Below are positions 12,142 through 23,293 of a stretch of DNA of 64,000 bases, piece by piece. The number at the start of each line of letters is the position of its first letter. Positions within the stretch are counted from its first letter, which is position 1. Origin of the DNA: Brachionus manjavacas (lineage: Eukaryota > Rotifera > Eurotatoria > Ploima > Brachionidae); assembly GCA_019054805.1 (NCBI GenBank), contig JAHQIY010000044.1, positions 62,001-126,000 on the forward strand, written 5' to 3'. The translations under genes and the position numbers were made by a program. The notes under the pieces are model-generated. The model made no database searches. It saw nothing but the letters and a program-made list of their open reading frames with translations, and was not told the origin of the DNA.

Positions 12142-13044
12142 CTATCGAAGATCATTTCTCAAAACCAATTCGAGCACACTATCAAACATGAACACAACAG
12201 CAGCAGACATTGTCACAATCCATTTCGATTTAGTCCAAGTCATTTTTGTACCAACTTGAAACAAAAATTAAAAAAAAAACTCTTACCAATCTTTTTACCT
12301 GAAAGAGCTTGGCCATTTGATACCAAAGTAAAAAGAGAAGCTAAATTAAAGTAGACATCATTCGGATTCCAAATTACCAGTGGCAGGACAAACAATTTTC
12401 CGAAGCTGCTCAAAATCAAGGACTTAATCACTTGAAAAGCCACATTTTTCCATCTCATTTCACTGAACACACTCAAAAGCACAATTAGACAGGAATAAAC
12501 CAAAAAATCTTTCATCCCAAAGTCAAATAAGACCAATTTTTTGATTCAAAAATTTACTTATAAACGCTCTCAGCAGCATGTAGTAAAAATTCCACTCCAA
12601 CTCATAGAATAAAAGGTGGTCATTGGATCTAATGCTTTCATATTGGCGATTTTTTTTGTTAAACCAGAACAGATAAGCGTCACAGAGCAGAAACGCTACC
12701 AAAAACTTGAGCAAAACTACGGACTAAATGATCAATGGTAAAATTAACCTTTTGACACAAGAGACAAAATTAGCAACCTTGAATTTATGATTGAATAGAA
12801 TGTGACGATAGGCCTTCTCTTTGAAAAGGATCAGATCTATGACTATGACTGAAGGCTCGCATTCCACATACAAATCAACAACTCTGTGACACTTGGACTT
12901 CCAATTGATTAAATTTTTACAAAATTAAATAAACTTTTAAAAAACTCTTACACACTCTATCAGGTCCTTGAAGCCGTCCGAGTAAATTTTGAAAATAGAA
13001 TCAACTGGTCGAAAACATTCGATGCAAACCAAATGTTCACTCAT
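12142..13044 (-). CDS. ARV1: ARV1, ER lipid/GPI homeostasis protein
   Basis: Five exons on the minus strand: 12952-13044, 12778-12897, 12558-12723, 12299-12508, 12142-12254; 233 residues. Introns are 44-54 nt. Exon 1 starts MSEHLVCIECFRPVDSIF with the C-x2-C half of the ARV1 zinc-binding motif. The exon 1/2 junction gives ECSKCHRVVDLYVECEP, then IDLILFKEKAYRHILFN, the family signature. Exons 3-5 hold at least three hydrophobic spans (for example LLKFLVAFLLCDAYLFW). Known role: ER membrane protein for sterol and GPI-anchor intermediate handling. The last donor is ambiguous: 12299 (44-nt intron) was preferred over 12287 (32-nt intron). It is divergent from the C5orf34 homologue with 155 bp between start codons. 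Confidence 0.88.
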
Positions 13045-13199
13045 TTTTTTTTTCAAAATTATTAAAAATTATTCAAAATTTAATTTACATTTTTTAATTT
13101 ATTAAAATTTGATGCGACCAACTGAGTTGATGTTGAAAACAGTTGTCATGGAAAATAGAAAAGATACTGGGAAAATTTTATTCTAGAATTTAAATTAAA
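13045..13199. promoter_or_regulatory. bidirectional promoter region ARV1 / C5orf34
   Basis: 155 bp separate the start codons of two divergent genes, so both promoters must lie or overlap here. No TATA box is obvious. Inferred from gene layout only. Confidence 0.5.
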
Positions 13200-16100
13200 A
13201 TGGACGAGATCAAGTACATGGTCATTTACTTGGACAACAGTTGTGAGGCCCACTTTGGCCAAAATGAGACCACTAGCCGAATTATCATATCGCCATGCGG
13301 ATCTGAGTTTTTGTACAGTGTTTTTGGCAGTGACAACACAATCCAAAGTAGTTACAAGTACCGGACTGCTTATCCGTTGAGTATGTTTGTGTCCAAGCTG
13401 CAGAATGTGCTGGCATTTAGGAATAAATACTGTGACAGCAGGCCGTTTATTTCGCCTATACTGACCGAAAGCATTCCCAATGGTTTTTGGGTACAAAGGG
13501 ATTTTTTTTTGGAAAATTTTTCTAGATTTTATTTCTAGATGTCATCGGAAAATTTGGTCCAAGTCAAGTGGGATGTGAGGGAAATGAGTCTGAAGACTAA
13601 AAACCCCGTTGAAAAGGACTATCACAGCTTTTTTTATGTGTGGAAGTCAGTGTGCAAAAATGGCGAGTTCAGGCTCCATTTTAATAAAAAAATTGTGGTG
13701 GTTAAATACCCGGTGAAACTACCGAAATCGGTAGATGACGAATTCGAACAAAAATGTGACATTAACAACACTATCATGAAGATAAACAAAAATAAACCCG
13801 CCTATGTTTCTAAGCATTTGTATAAGTATACGATGAATGAGCAAGAGTTTAGCACTGGAAGTGTACCAAAGATATGGGAAAAAGTGTATGGAATCATGGT
13901 TGATTTGGTTGAAAACAAAATTCGAGGAGATAAATGCGAATTTGTGAGCATTACGCTCGACGAAGCCATCACTCTGTCTTGTCAATCGACTCATTTGCAT
14001 CGTTTTGATAAAATAGAGACTTTAAGTGAACCGAAAGTTATTTATTTGAACCAAACATGGTACAAGTAAGCTATCTTTTTTTTAATTGTTTGATAAACAT
14101 TTTGTTTCACTTGATTAGGAAAAAATTAAGAATTTTTTTAGATTTGCATGAACAAGAAAGAATATTAAAAAATTTCAAAAAAGTTAAATGATAAAAATGG
14201 CGATTTTTGAAAATTTCTAAAATTTAGATCAAATTACAAAAAAGAGAAGAAAAAAATTTCAACTTTTTTAACAATTTATTAATGATTAATGATTATTAAT
14301 GCTTTAAACAATACAAATTGATTAAAAAAATCAAAAATATAAGATCACTAAAAAATCCGGGTCTAGTCCATTAGGTGAACAATTTAATAGAAAAAAAACG
14401 AATGAAGTTTTTTGAATCTGAAGAATATGAATTACGCTTTTTTGAAGGTGAGCGTGGTATAAAAGGCCATAAAACTCAGAGTCATAAGAAAAATTTTTTA
14501 ATTTAACAAGACACAAGACATAAAATTCTTTATTCGAAAACTCAAATAAATTTTTTGTCAAATGTTCACCTATTTATAAAAATGTTCGCCCAAATTTTTT
14601 AACTAAAATATTTAATTTTCATGTTCACCTATCAGGGCAAAAATAATTAGGTGAACACTTGTTCACTTAATGGACTAACCCCAAAAATACTTTAACTCTT
14701 CAAACGTAAAAATATTTCGTTTTATAGAAATAATTTATAAAAAAATTTGACAAATTTAATTTATTTAAAATTTTATTTTCTTTTTTTATTTTATTTTCTA
14801 ATAAATTTTTAAAATGAGTGCATAAAAATAATTTTCACAATATTAACTTTAAACAAATATAATTTTTTAAATTGAGTTGAATTGAATTGTGCTTTGAGTG
14901 AATCAACTAAATTCTCTAATAGAAACATTTTTGATTGATAAATGTAAACATTATTTAATAATAAATTTTTTAAAAAATGGTGAAATTATTGAGCATTGTG
15001 AATGTTAGAAAAAAAAATAGATAATTTAAAAACAAAAATTGATAAAATAGATAAATTTGCTAATTTTTCAATGAATCACTTAAATCTGGCTTTAAATATG
15101 CACATACATTATTTTTTTAAAGTATTAAATTTAAATTATCAGGTATTTAGATTTAGAGAGCCTATTTTAGTCCCTTTGAATTAATTTTTCTCTTTTTTTT
15201 ATCTGGTTCTAAAATTTCCAATTGTATTTTTTAAATTTTTTTCATCATTCGATACTTCAGCCATTTAATAATTATATTTCTTTAGTCGATTTTTTTAATT
15301 GATCTTTTTGTTTTTTAAAACAAATGTCAAAATTGCATTGAAAAGTTCATTAAAAAAATTTGCCAAATTAAATTTTAAAATTTTTTCAAAGATTCTTAAA
15401 ATGGATGGTCCGGATGGTGATTACTCCATTAGAAATAAATAGGGCAAAGGTTTACGGTATTTTTAAAAATTGAAATGTGAACAAAAGTTTGAATCTGGGC
15501 TTCAATAAATCCAGTGTCACTTAATTAAATAATTGAATTTTAATACTCATTAAATTGTTATTTAAATCAGGAATTTCATTTCAAAATTATATTATTTAAT
15601 TAAGTTACTTTGTAGTTAATTTATTTACTTTTTTTTCTACAACATACAAAGCTTTTTAGCATTACCATTTGAAATCCTAGTATTCTATATCATACCTGTA
15701 TTTTTTTATTAAAATAATAGTTAGAATAAAAAAATACAGATACACTGAATTTTTGAAATAAATAAAAAAGTTTACATAAAAAATTTTATTAAATTTGGGT
15801 CAATTTAGGTAAATGCTACGATAAAAAGATTTTGCCATGATGTACGCCAATATTCGTAAATTTTTGTCAAATTTCTTTTTGGTGTCAAAAGTATGATCAA
15901 AACTTTAAGATAATGACACAAGACTTACTTCAGATACCTTAACTTTCTTTTCAAAATCAAAACAATATTAATTGATGTTTAATTTTTTTAAAGGTTATTT
16001 TGAATTTAAGCTTAAAAAATTTATGGTATATTTCAGAATTTTTTGTGTCAGAATAAAAAAATTTAACTCATTTTGACCAATTTTTACATTTTTTAATAAA

Positions 16101-17366
16101 AAATAATTTTCTTTTTACCAAAATTTACCAAAAAAAAAAATCAAATGTTTTGTATAGTTTTATTAAAGAAAAACTTAAATTTTTCAAGAAATTTTGATAC
16201 TTTTTTCATCGTTATGTGGTAAATTACGCTAATTGTCGTAAAGTTTTGTCAAATTACGGAAATTAGCGTAAATTAAAAATCCTTTTATCATAGCACTTCA
16301 TAAAATTTTATATAAGCATATAAAATAAATTTTTCAAGACTTTTCTACAAGACCAAGTCCATTGAAATATTGACTCCTGTGATCAAAAAAAATAAGCGAA
16401 TAAGCCTTAAAGACAAAGAACACTGTTCCGATGAATCTGACTTGGATGCATGTCAAGACTATTTGATATCCGACTCTACCAGTGGCAGGTACTACACATG
16501 CTATTCATTGAATAGACGCACTGTAAGCTTATCTAAGAAAAAAAAAATTTTCCTATTTTTTAAAATCTAAGGGTGATGTGGAAGAGATAAAAATATGTGT
16601 TGAAAATATACCTGAATTCAAGACCTGCATACAAAAAACTCTGAATTATTCAAACATTTTACTCAAGCGGATCGATTCTATAAAGTGCATTTCAAATTAC
16701 ACCAGTTGTTACATCAACCGAAGAATTGAAGAGATCGAACCAACTAAAGTGATTGATGATTTACTGGAAAAACAGCGGCAAATGCTCAGCACCGAATCTA
16801 CAACGAAAAATTCAAGTCTAATGTCAATTGATTTTGAATCAATAAATATGAACATAAAAAAACAATTTTTTATCAAAGATGTGGGACATTTTAAGCTGAT
16901 GAGAAATGATTGTGTCACCATTAACTTTGTGGACAGAGTTAAATTGTACATGAATGAAGCATCATTGAGCAATTATTTGAGTGGTGACACTCAAAAATCA
17001 TTTTGTTCCCTATTTTTACCAGATCACAGTGAGCATGAGCTGTGCCTGGGTGAGAGAGGTGCGAATGATTTTTTTGAAAAATATATGAATTTTTTGCATC
17101 AATGGTTAAATTGGTTAGTTAGTGGCAAAGTGATCGGTGAGGCGAATAAACCTGAAGAAAAATGTGCAGACGAAGACCAGGAAGAAAAATTAGACCTTCT
17201 ATCTCTGGATACCTATTTGAAAAAATTGAAAAGATTTAACAGTTTAGTGGAGAAATGTGAGAAGATCGAAGAGAAACGCCCGGATTCAGTGCCGATTGAC
17301 AAAATTGCATCGATTAGAAATTTATTGAGTGAGAATAGCAATTTTTTAAAAAATTTATCAAAATAA
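13200..17366 (+). CDS. C5orf34: C5orf34 homologue
   Basis: Four exons: 13200-13490, 13539-14065, 16339-16522, 16572-17366; 598 residues (human protein about 638). The N-terminus reads YMVIYLDNSCEAHFGQN then IISPCGSEFLYS. The middle has SITLDEAITLSCQSTHLHRF and ends LNQTWYK at the exon 2 donor. Exon 3 resumes LFYKTKSIE and contains GRYYTCYSLNRRT. Exon 4 holds DVGHFKLMRNDCVTINFVDR and a long helical C-terminus. These match in order the N-terminal (DUF4524) and C-terminal (DUF4520) parts of C5orf34. Phases fit exactly (2 then 0). Function is not established in the literature I can rely on. The 2273-nt second intron is about 45 times the local norm and holds two MITE-like elements. Joining the two halves across it is inference from phase and homology. 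Confidence 0.82.
14359..14682. mobile_element. MITE-like element in C5orf34 intron
   Basis: Imperfect terminal inverted repeats of about 22 bp: left GGGTCTAGTCCATTAGGTGA, right (reverse) GGGGTTAGTCCATTAAGTGA. The GGTGAACA motif also recurs inside. Total 324 bp, no transposase. Target duplication unclear in the A-rich flanks. Confidence 0.7.
15814..16295. mobile_element. second MITE-like element in C5orf34 intron
   Basis: Ends TGCTACGATAAAAAGAT and, inverted, TGCTATGATAAAAGGAT (17 bp, two mismatches). The interior is rich in GTAAATT/AATTTAC and GTCAAATT motifs, resembling the interior of the fold-back element near 56.5-57.6 kb. 482 bp, no coding content. Confidence 0.6.
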
Positions 17367-17504
17367 ATCTAAATATTTAGAAAAAAGAAGAAAATTAATT
17401 TGAATTTTTATGATTTTGTCATTAATTTTTTTGTTTATTTAATTAAAATAATAAAATATTTATTATTTAGATGTATAAATCAAGAATTTGATTGTTTGAT
17501 ATAA

Positions 17505-17577
17505 GCCCCCATAGCGCAGTGGATAGCGCGATGGACTTCTAATCCATAGGTCGAGGGTTCGATCCCCTCTGGGGGTG
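17505..17577 (+). tRNA. tRNA-Arg-TCT: tRNA-Arg(TCT)
   Basis: Third copy of the same 73-nt tRNA, plus strand, with a strong T-run right after the discriminator. It lies 139 bp beyond the C5orf34 stop codon. Confidence 0.97.
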
Positions 17578-17579
17578 AT

Positions 17580-17997
17580 TTTTTTTTTGAAAAATTTTTC
17601 TAAATAATAAACCATCTATCAATTTAGGTAAAATTGAGAAATAATGAAGACAATAATAGATTGACCAAGGAACAGGGATATATTTTGAAACATAAATCTG
17701 CCGCGATGAATGAATTGATCCCTTAAATTTATTAAAAACTACCATAAAATTATCAATCCGATAATAATCTTAATAAAAACAGTTTTTTTTTTACCAATTA
17801 TTGAATAAATTGAATAAAAGGACAACTAAATCATACGTAACATCATATTATATAAACATCCAAACTAGAAAATTAGTGCTTATCTTCATTAAAACTTTAA
17901 AATTATCAAACTTTTATCAAACTCGAAATATAATTTAGATAATTGATTTAAAATAACTAAGCCTTAAAATATTTTTTTTTCACTATATATGTCTAAT
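17580..17997. other. intergenic, nothing recognised
   Basis: AT-rich spacer after the tRNA; no supported feature. Confidence 0.5.
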
Positions 17998-18000
17998 CAG

Positions 18001-18148
18001 CTGGCATACGCGTGATACAGAGCCAGCTTCAAAAAGAACTCGAATTGTTGAAGATAGCGAGACAGAATTTAACATGTGTAAAATTTGCGGAGAAAAATTA
18101 AAAAAGAAAAAGTTTTGTTATTGTCCAAATAAATGCATTCTAAAGGGT
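18001..18148 (+). CDS. possible zinc-ribbon exon (partial)
   Basis: A frame of about 49 codons reads WHTRDTEPASKRTRIVEDSE then EFNMCKICGEKLKKKKFCYC and PNKCILKG. It is bounded by AATCAG on the left and a GGTAAAAG donor on the right. The C-x2-C..C-x-C..C pattern looks like a small zinc ribbon. No start codon is in frame and no partner exon was found, so it may be a relic or an orphan exon. Confidence 0.28.
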
Positions 18149-18159
18149 AAAAGAAATAA

Positions 18160-18780
18160 TTTAAATAAATCTATAATTTTTTTCTTTTTTTAATTTTTTT
18201 AAATAACATAAATATAATTGTATTATTTTTTTTTCTTAAATTAATGGTAAGTTTAATAAAATTATTATTTGAATAATATAATTATTATGTTTTAATAAAT
18301 TTATGGTAATTTTTGTTATAAATATTAAAAATTTAAGAATTTAATGAAGAAGGTTTAGTGACGGCCTAAATCTGCTAAATTTTCTTCTTTGATCTTTGAT
18401 GTACAGCACATAAAGTCTACTTTTCTCCAGCAAGAATCTCTTTATGAATTTAAATTTCATCTCTTGATTTTTTTATTTAAAAATTTTATTTAGGCGGTCC
18501 AGTCGAAACTGTTGAGACCAAAGTTTAAAAAAATTCAAAAATAAATTTTAAAATTTAGAATGAAAAAGAAAGAAAGAAGTTATTTAAAATTTTTATAGGA
18601 TTATTTTGTTAAAAACTAAATTTAAATTGGGTACATAAAAAAAAATTTAATTTTCTTTTTTAAGTTAAAATTTATTCTCTTTTTTTGTTCTAGTTAAATT
18701 TTTATCCGAGCGTGTTATAATCCGTAAATATTTTTTGTCATCTCCTTTTTTCAATAGTAAAAAGATGTGCTACCCAAAAA
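18160..18780. other. intergenic, nothing recognised
   Basis: AT-rich spacer between the possible zinc-ribbon exon and the LINE fragment; no supported feature. Confidence 0.45.
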
Positions 18781-18789
18781 TTCTGATTT

Positions 18790-19044
18790 TCTTTATTTTA
18801 ATAGTAGTAGTAGTAGTTCTTGCTGCGACACCTAACATGTAGATTGTCTAAGCCCATCACCGCCAATTGGCCGTGTAGAGCTGTAGCAGCCGATTCCATT
18901 GAACTTATCTAAAGCCATTTTAAAATTAGCGGTTGACTTGGATTTCACCACATTTTCTGGAAACTTATTCCAGTGCGGAACTACTCTGTTTGAGGAAAAT
19001 ACATGTCTGGCATTTACTGCAGTCGCAAATAATACTTGAATCAA
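18790..19044 (-). mobile_element. CR1/L2-like LINE 3' end
   Basis: Minus-strand frame reads RHVFSSNRVVPHWNKFPENV and VKSKSTANFKMALDKFNGIG, then GGDGLRQSTC and a stop. 'FSNRVV-x-x-W-N-x-x-P-x-x-V-V-x-x-x-S-x-x-x-F-K-x-x-L-D-K' is the well-known C-terminal block of CR1/L2-type retrotransposon ORF2. A CTACTACTACTACTATTAAA tail follows. 5' truncated. Confidence 0.8.
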
Positions 19045-19212
19045 AAAATAATTTTTAAATTTTTGAATTTAGTTTTAAATTTCTTTTTTAAGCTTCATAT
19101 AAGTATTAATAAAAGAATATCATTGTTTAGATGAGTATAATACGTATTTAACATGTGTTTAAGTAACTAGGCTTACTATAAAAAATTTAAATAAAACGAA
19201 GAAATGATGTAA

Positions 19213-19285
19213 GCCCCCATAGCGCAGTGGATAGCGCGATGGACTTCTAATCCATAGGTCGAGGGTTCGATCCCCTCTGGGGGTG
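19213..19285 (+). tRNA. tRNA-Arg-TCT: tRNA-Arg(TCT)
   Basis: Fourth identical copy, plus strand, followed by a T-run. It stands about 25 bp outside the left arm of the large inverted repeat and is not present at the outer end of the right arm. Confidence 0.97.
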
Positions 19286-19309
19286 ATTTTTTTCCTAATA
19301 CAATATGCC

Positions 19310-19480
19310 AGACATTCCAGACAAAGGATCAGATCCAACCAAAATCAAAAAATGGCTGCAATCTTTATTGACATTGAGAAGGACTTTGATAAAGTCCGGC
19401 ACCAAGTATCCTCTATAAACTTGACAAGCTCAATATTTTGGACTATCTTGGTAAGTGGTAATCTCCGCTAAATTACAGAG
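19310..19480 (+). mobile_element. LINE RT scrap in left arm
   Basis: The frame MAAIFIDIEKDFDKV is the A-F-D-K-V motif region of a non-LTR reverse transcriptase. It stops after NLR at 19471. A mirrored copy lies at about 28020-28200. Confidence 0.7.
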
Positions 19481-20076
19481 AAATAAAGACAAATTTTACA
19501 AATATATGCGCAAATGACGACCACTTCCAAAACTGCTTGTATTTTATTTGAAACGCTTGATAAAAATCAAGAAACATCAGCCATGAGCTTAATTTAAATT
19601 ATAATGACAAGAAAATTATTCACTTGATCCCGGATCAATCTTCTAAAATCTTTGGCTCAACTTTGAATATTGTTAGCATGGATGATGAAAGTTTAGATGA
19701 ATTTAAGTAGATGCTCCATTAACTACTGGTTTAAACTACTGGTTTATTTGCAAAATTCGGGCTTTAGTCTCTTTATTAATATATTAATTTCAAGCAAGTT
19801 TTTTTGTTTATTTTTTATTAAGAAATCTTTTTATTTTTTTAATAAAAAAACGCGTCATGACCAAATTTTTGGTTTTTGTTATTTTTCCAATTTTAGTTTA
19901 AAACTTTGAAATTTTTTATATTTACGCAATTTCCGCTAAATAATTTCCATTATTTAAAATTTGTACCCTGAAATGCGGAATTCCCGTATTTTAGTAAATA
20001 ATTTTGCAGATTTTTTTTTAAAATTTATTTATTAAAAATTCCAAAAATTTATCTTATACATTTTAGATTTAAATAA

Positions 20077-20302
20077 GCCACTCGGAATGCAAACTTGCCC
20101 TCAACAGTTAGACTAAAGCTAACCGTGAACGTTCATCAATGATTGACGGCCGAGTTTCCATTGCTGAAAACAACCATCAATATCGGTTTCGCGCTCAGAC
20201 AAGTCCGCTCTCACTCATCATCGTGGGTTAAAGCGTTCGGCAATGGTTAGACATTGCTCGGGCGATACATACTATAGAAATGATCCCTAAAAGTATGATC
20301 TT
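20077..20302 (-). ncRNA. U3: U3 snoRNA gene, left-arm copy
   Basis: 226 nt on the minus strand. The 5' end AAGATCATACTTTTAGGGAT then CATTTCTATAG contains box A' and box A almost as in vertebrate U3. Box B region is GAGCGCGAAACC, box C is CATTGATGAACGTTC, and the 3' end is GCATTCCGAGTGGC. The box D position reads CCGA instead of CUGA. U3 guides early 18S rRNA cleavages in the SSU processome, where UTP21 (gene at 6354) also acts. It is identical by eye to the right-arm copy. Confidence 0.95.
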
Positions 20303-20970
20303 AAAGAACCATAAGCTCAAAAACTTTTATTTATTCAAAATATCAAATTCTTAAATTAGAGTATTTTTGCTCAACTTTTCAATTTTGCATAAAATTAAAA
20401 TATTTTATTTTTTTCATTTAAAAAAAAACTCAAAAGCGATATCTTTTCAAAACTTTGGTATTATTTTTCAAATAAAATTTATAATTTTAATTTAAATTTG
20501 TCCTTTTTTTCTTATTTTTGAGTTATTTTATCATTTATTAAAAAAAAAATTATCTAACAGTTGTTCATTTAGCAAAAAAAAAAATATTTCAAAAAATTTT
20601 TTAAATTTCTATCATAAAACTTCTATCTAATGAATGTCACTGAAACAAAATTTTCAATTTTTATTAATTTTATTCATCAATTTAAAAAAATATTAGAATT
20701 AAATGTGAAATTTCTTTTTAAAATATGATCGTTTTTTTAATATAGATTTCATTTATTTATTATTTAAAAAAATTCAGCCTTAAAAAATATTAAATGATAC
20801 CAATTATGATTTATATTTATAGAAAAATTAATATTGACTTCATCTAACATCATAAATATAATTATTTGCTATCTATTATTTATAAATCAAAAGCCAAACA
20901 CATTATTTTAATAAACTTGTTCTTTAACAACTATTTTTTTGTTAATGATGTACACAATGAATTGGGTCTT

Positions 20971-21150
20971 AAAACTATGGGTAATGGTAAGACCTAACTT
21001 TAATCCTAGCAAATTATCCCGTAGGTATGGTGTTTCAACTCAATTGTTTTCAATTTCATTTTTACACCTTGACTTATTAAGTATATTAAAAACAAACCCT
21101 TTAATTATCAATATATAATTTTAACTGTTACCACATTCTGCTTTTTTTAA
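20971..21150 (-). ncRNA. unidentified conserved ncRNA candidate, left-arm copy
   Basis: Block at 20971-21028 (minus strand: CTACGGGATAATTTGCTAGG then TTAGGTCTTACCATTACCCA) is shared with 26372-26428 and, at clear divergence, with 47426-47480. An upstream motif GCAGAATGTGGTAACAG at about 21124-21140 is also shared by all three and sits where a Pol II/III snRNA proximal element would. Paired segments GGTCTTA/TAAGACC, ACCTA/TAGGT and GGTGT/ACACC suggest hairpins. Orientation is not certain; read the other way, ATG|GTAAGACC resembles a spliced-leader donor. Confidence 0.4.
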
Positions 21151-21222
21151 ATTTATCATAGTCTCATAGAACGAAAATTTTAATAAATAAAAAGCTTATT
21201 AGATTATGCTATGTAATTTTTT

Positions 21223-21492
21223 GATTGCCTCCTGGATCGACTCGGTAAACCGGTATCGAATAAATTTATCTAAAAAAAAAAAGGGAAGAGAAAAGAGAAA
21301 AGAAAAATAGTAAAAAGAAGAATAATAATTATTGAAATTAAAATAAAGTAGTAAACATTAACATTTAAAATTAAAATTATCGGATGTTTCAATTCTTTTG
21401 TCTTACGATTATTAATTTTATTTTTATTTTTAAATTTTTTTTTTTTTACATCGCCTACAAGGCGTTCATTGAATAAATAAATAAATAAATAT
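21223..21492 (+). repeat. LINE 3' tail region with CGCC..GGCG hairpin
   Basis: Ends in CGCCTACAAGGCG, a perfect short hairpin, then TTCATTGAATAAATAAATAA. A second small hairpin (CGGTAAACCG) lies at 21250-21259. It interrupts the rearranged inner edge of the inverted repeat: the piece at 21493-21638 continues right-arm sequence (mirrors 26490-26635). Confidence 0.5.
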
Positions 21493-21639
21493 TAACCAGA
21501 ATTTCTCAATTTATTATTTTCGTTCTTATATTTTTTCTCTTCTTTCATATTTATTTTAAGAGCAAATATATAATATTCATGATATTTGTCATCTCGACAT
21601 AAATCAAAAGCCAAACACATTATTTTAATAAACTTATTG

Positions 21640-22399
21640 AAAGTCTAAAATAAATACTTTTATAAGCATCAGAAAGATTCATTTTTCTAAAAAATTAAAA
21701 CAATAAAAAAATTTAAAGTTTTATTTTAATTGATGAACGAAATATCAATTAATTATATTAAAAAAAAACGATTGAAAAAAATATTAAATTTAAAAATTTT
21801 CTCAAGTCCTAAATTAAATTAAAAGTCTTTTATTATAAAATATTAATTCAAAGTGTGTTTATTAAAGTTATTAAAGTGTGTTTTTAGGCGCATAATATCT
21901 ACAAATTGGATTATGCCAATCCAATCATTAATTATATTATTAAAATGATTTCAAAAGCTACCTTATATATTATTAATTAATTATTTCCTTATTTATATAT
22001 CATTTTGATTTATTTGCATAAAAATTTGAAAAAAAAATACATTTTTTTAACAAATTCAGAAATCTTAGAGAAGAGTGAAACTAAAATTTTCAAAATTTTT
22101 ATGATCCCTTGATTTTATATTGACAAATTTTTTTTCGAATTTTTATTAATCAAATTTTAAATATTTGTGTTTAGAGTCCTTTATAGACAAATTAAAAAAC
22201 GACATTAGAAAATATAAAATTAAACTTGATTAGCAAATTTTCAGGTCTTTGAGTCATAAATATTTACTTTAAATACTTTTTTAACAAAAAATAGTCATAT
22301 ATTTGAAATTTTCAGATCATTAATATAAATCACGGTTTATCACCGATTTATCAATTTTTTTTATATCTAAAAATTTTAAAAAAATTTAATTTCAATAAA
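21640..22399. other. gene-free AT-rich spacer
   Basis: No recognisable frame; lies between the inverted-repeat edge and the Ly6-type gene. Confidence 0.5.
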
Positions 22400-22863
22400 A
22401 TGAAGCTAATGAAAACTATTTTTTATAATCTTTTAATTCTAATTCTTGGTAAATTTCTTTAAGTGTTTGTCACTAATTTTCAAAAAAGATTTTTGATTAT
22501 TTATTAAAGGTTTTTTTTTGCATGTGAATGCTACTAAGTGCCATATCTGTCAAGGATGCAATTATGAAGGAAAATCATCGACAATTTCGGACTGTAGATA
22601 TTGTTTGGTGAGTAAAAATTTCTAGCAAATTCTTTTTTTTAGTCAAATTCCAAAATTTAAAGAAAACTATAAGTACAGCTCAAGGAAGATATTCAATAGA
22701 TAGATTTTGTTCCTCAAATTGCTTAAGCGGAACACATGAGACCTTCGGTATCAATATTAAGTTTGAGTGTTGCCGAACGGATTTGTGTAATTTGGCTTCA
22801 ATGAATAAATATAAATCGGGATTATTAATTACATCAATTTTGTTATTTTTTTATTTTTTTTAA
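22400..22863 (+). CDS. Ly6/uPAR three-finger-type secreted or GPI-anchored protein
   Basis: Three exons: 22400-22448, 22510-22607, 22663-22863; 115 residues; introns 61 and 55 nt, GT..AG. Exon 1 encodes a signal peptide (MKLMKTIFYNLLILILG). The mature part has ten cysteines: CHICQGC, then DCRYC, FCSSNC and finally the diagnostic ECCRTDLCN. The C-terminal C-C-x-x-D-x-C-N is the hallmark of the Ly6/uPAR (three-finger) fold. A final hydrophobic tail (LLITSILLFFYFF) with no residues beyond it fits GPI-anchor addition. Members act as cell-surface or septate-junction/receptor modulators; the ligand here is unknown. The gene sits in the loop of the inverted repeat. Confidence 0.82.
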
Positions 22864-22999
22864 TTACAATCGCTTCTTTTAAATAATTTTATTAATAAAT
22901 ATTCCGTTCATTAATTAAAATATAAAGAAAAATTTTAAATTGGTCAACATTTTTTATTGTTTTGAATTTTTAGAAAAAAGAATCTATCTGATGCTTATA

Positions 23000-23045
23000 A
23001 TTTGTTTATTTGTTTTATCTTTGCCGAGCTAAAGCTCCCAAAAAA
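23000..23045 (-). repeat. LINE 3' hairpin tail, minus strand
   Basis: Minus strand reads GGGAGCTTTAGCTCGGCAAA followed by AACAAATAAACAAAT. Same GGAGC-loop-GCTCGG plan as the tails at 101, 25376, 29713 and 29882. Confidence 0.4.
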
Positions 23046-23293
23046 AAAAAAAAATTAAACAAAATAAAACAATAAGTTTTAAAATATTTAAAGCCTTAGA
23101 AAGGGTTTGTCATGAAGGTTTAAATTTTAAATTGATTAAAATTAATCCACCTCATTACTTGACCAACTGGATTAGAGACTCTAGGACATTTAAGGTAAAT
23201 GTGAATGACCACCTGAGCGAAGAATATCAAATAACTGCAGGTGTACCTCAAGGCTGAGTAATTAGTCTTCTTTTATTTAGTATATATATTAAC

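Larger units (their letters stand above)
19310..21222 (+). repeat. large inverted repeat, left arm
   Basis: This arm is the reverse complement, with scattered small differences, of about 26175-28200. Matching landmarks in mirrored order: a LINE RT scrap (19350-19480), the U3 snoRNA gene (20077-20302), the block at 20971-21028 and the end motif AAGCTTATTAGATTATGC. The two arms look nearly identical by eye, implying a recent duplication or gene conversion. Arm ends are approximate. Confidence 0.9.

Noticed and set aside
15002-15184. 60-codon frame in the C5orf34 intron
   Set aside because: Low-complexity Lys/Asn/Phe sequence between two MITEs, no homologue.
17539-17745. Minus-strand frame ending RGSNPRPMD
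   Set aside because: It runs through the tRNA-Arg gene backwards, a common false protein.
20971-21028. Calling the conserved block a spliced-leader RNA gene
   Set aside because: Donor-like AUG|GUAAGACC is attractive, but the would-be leader differs between copies and conserved upstream motifs lie on the other side. Kept as an unidentified ncRNA.
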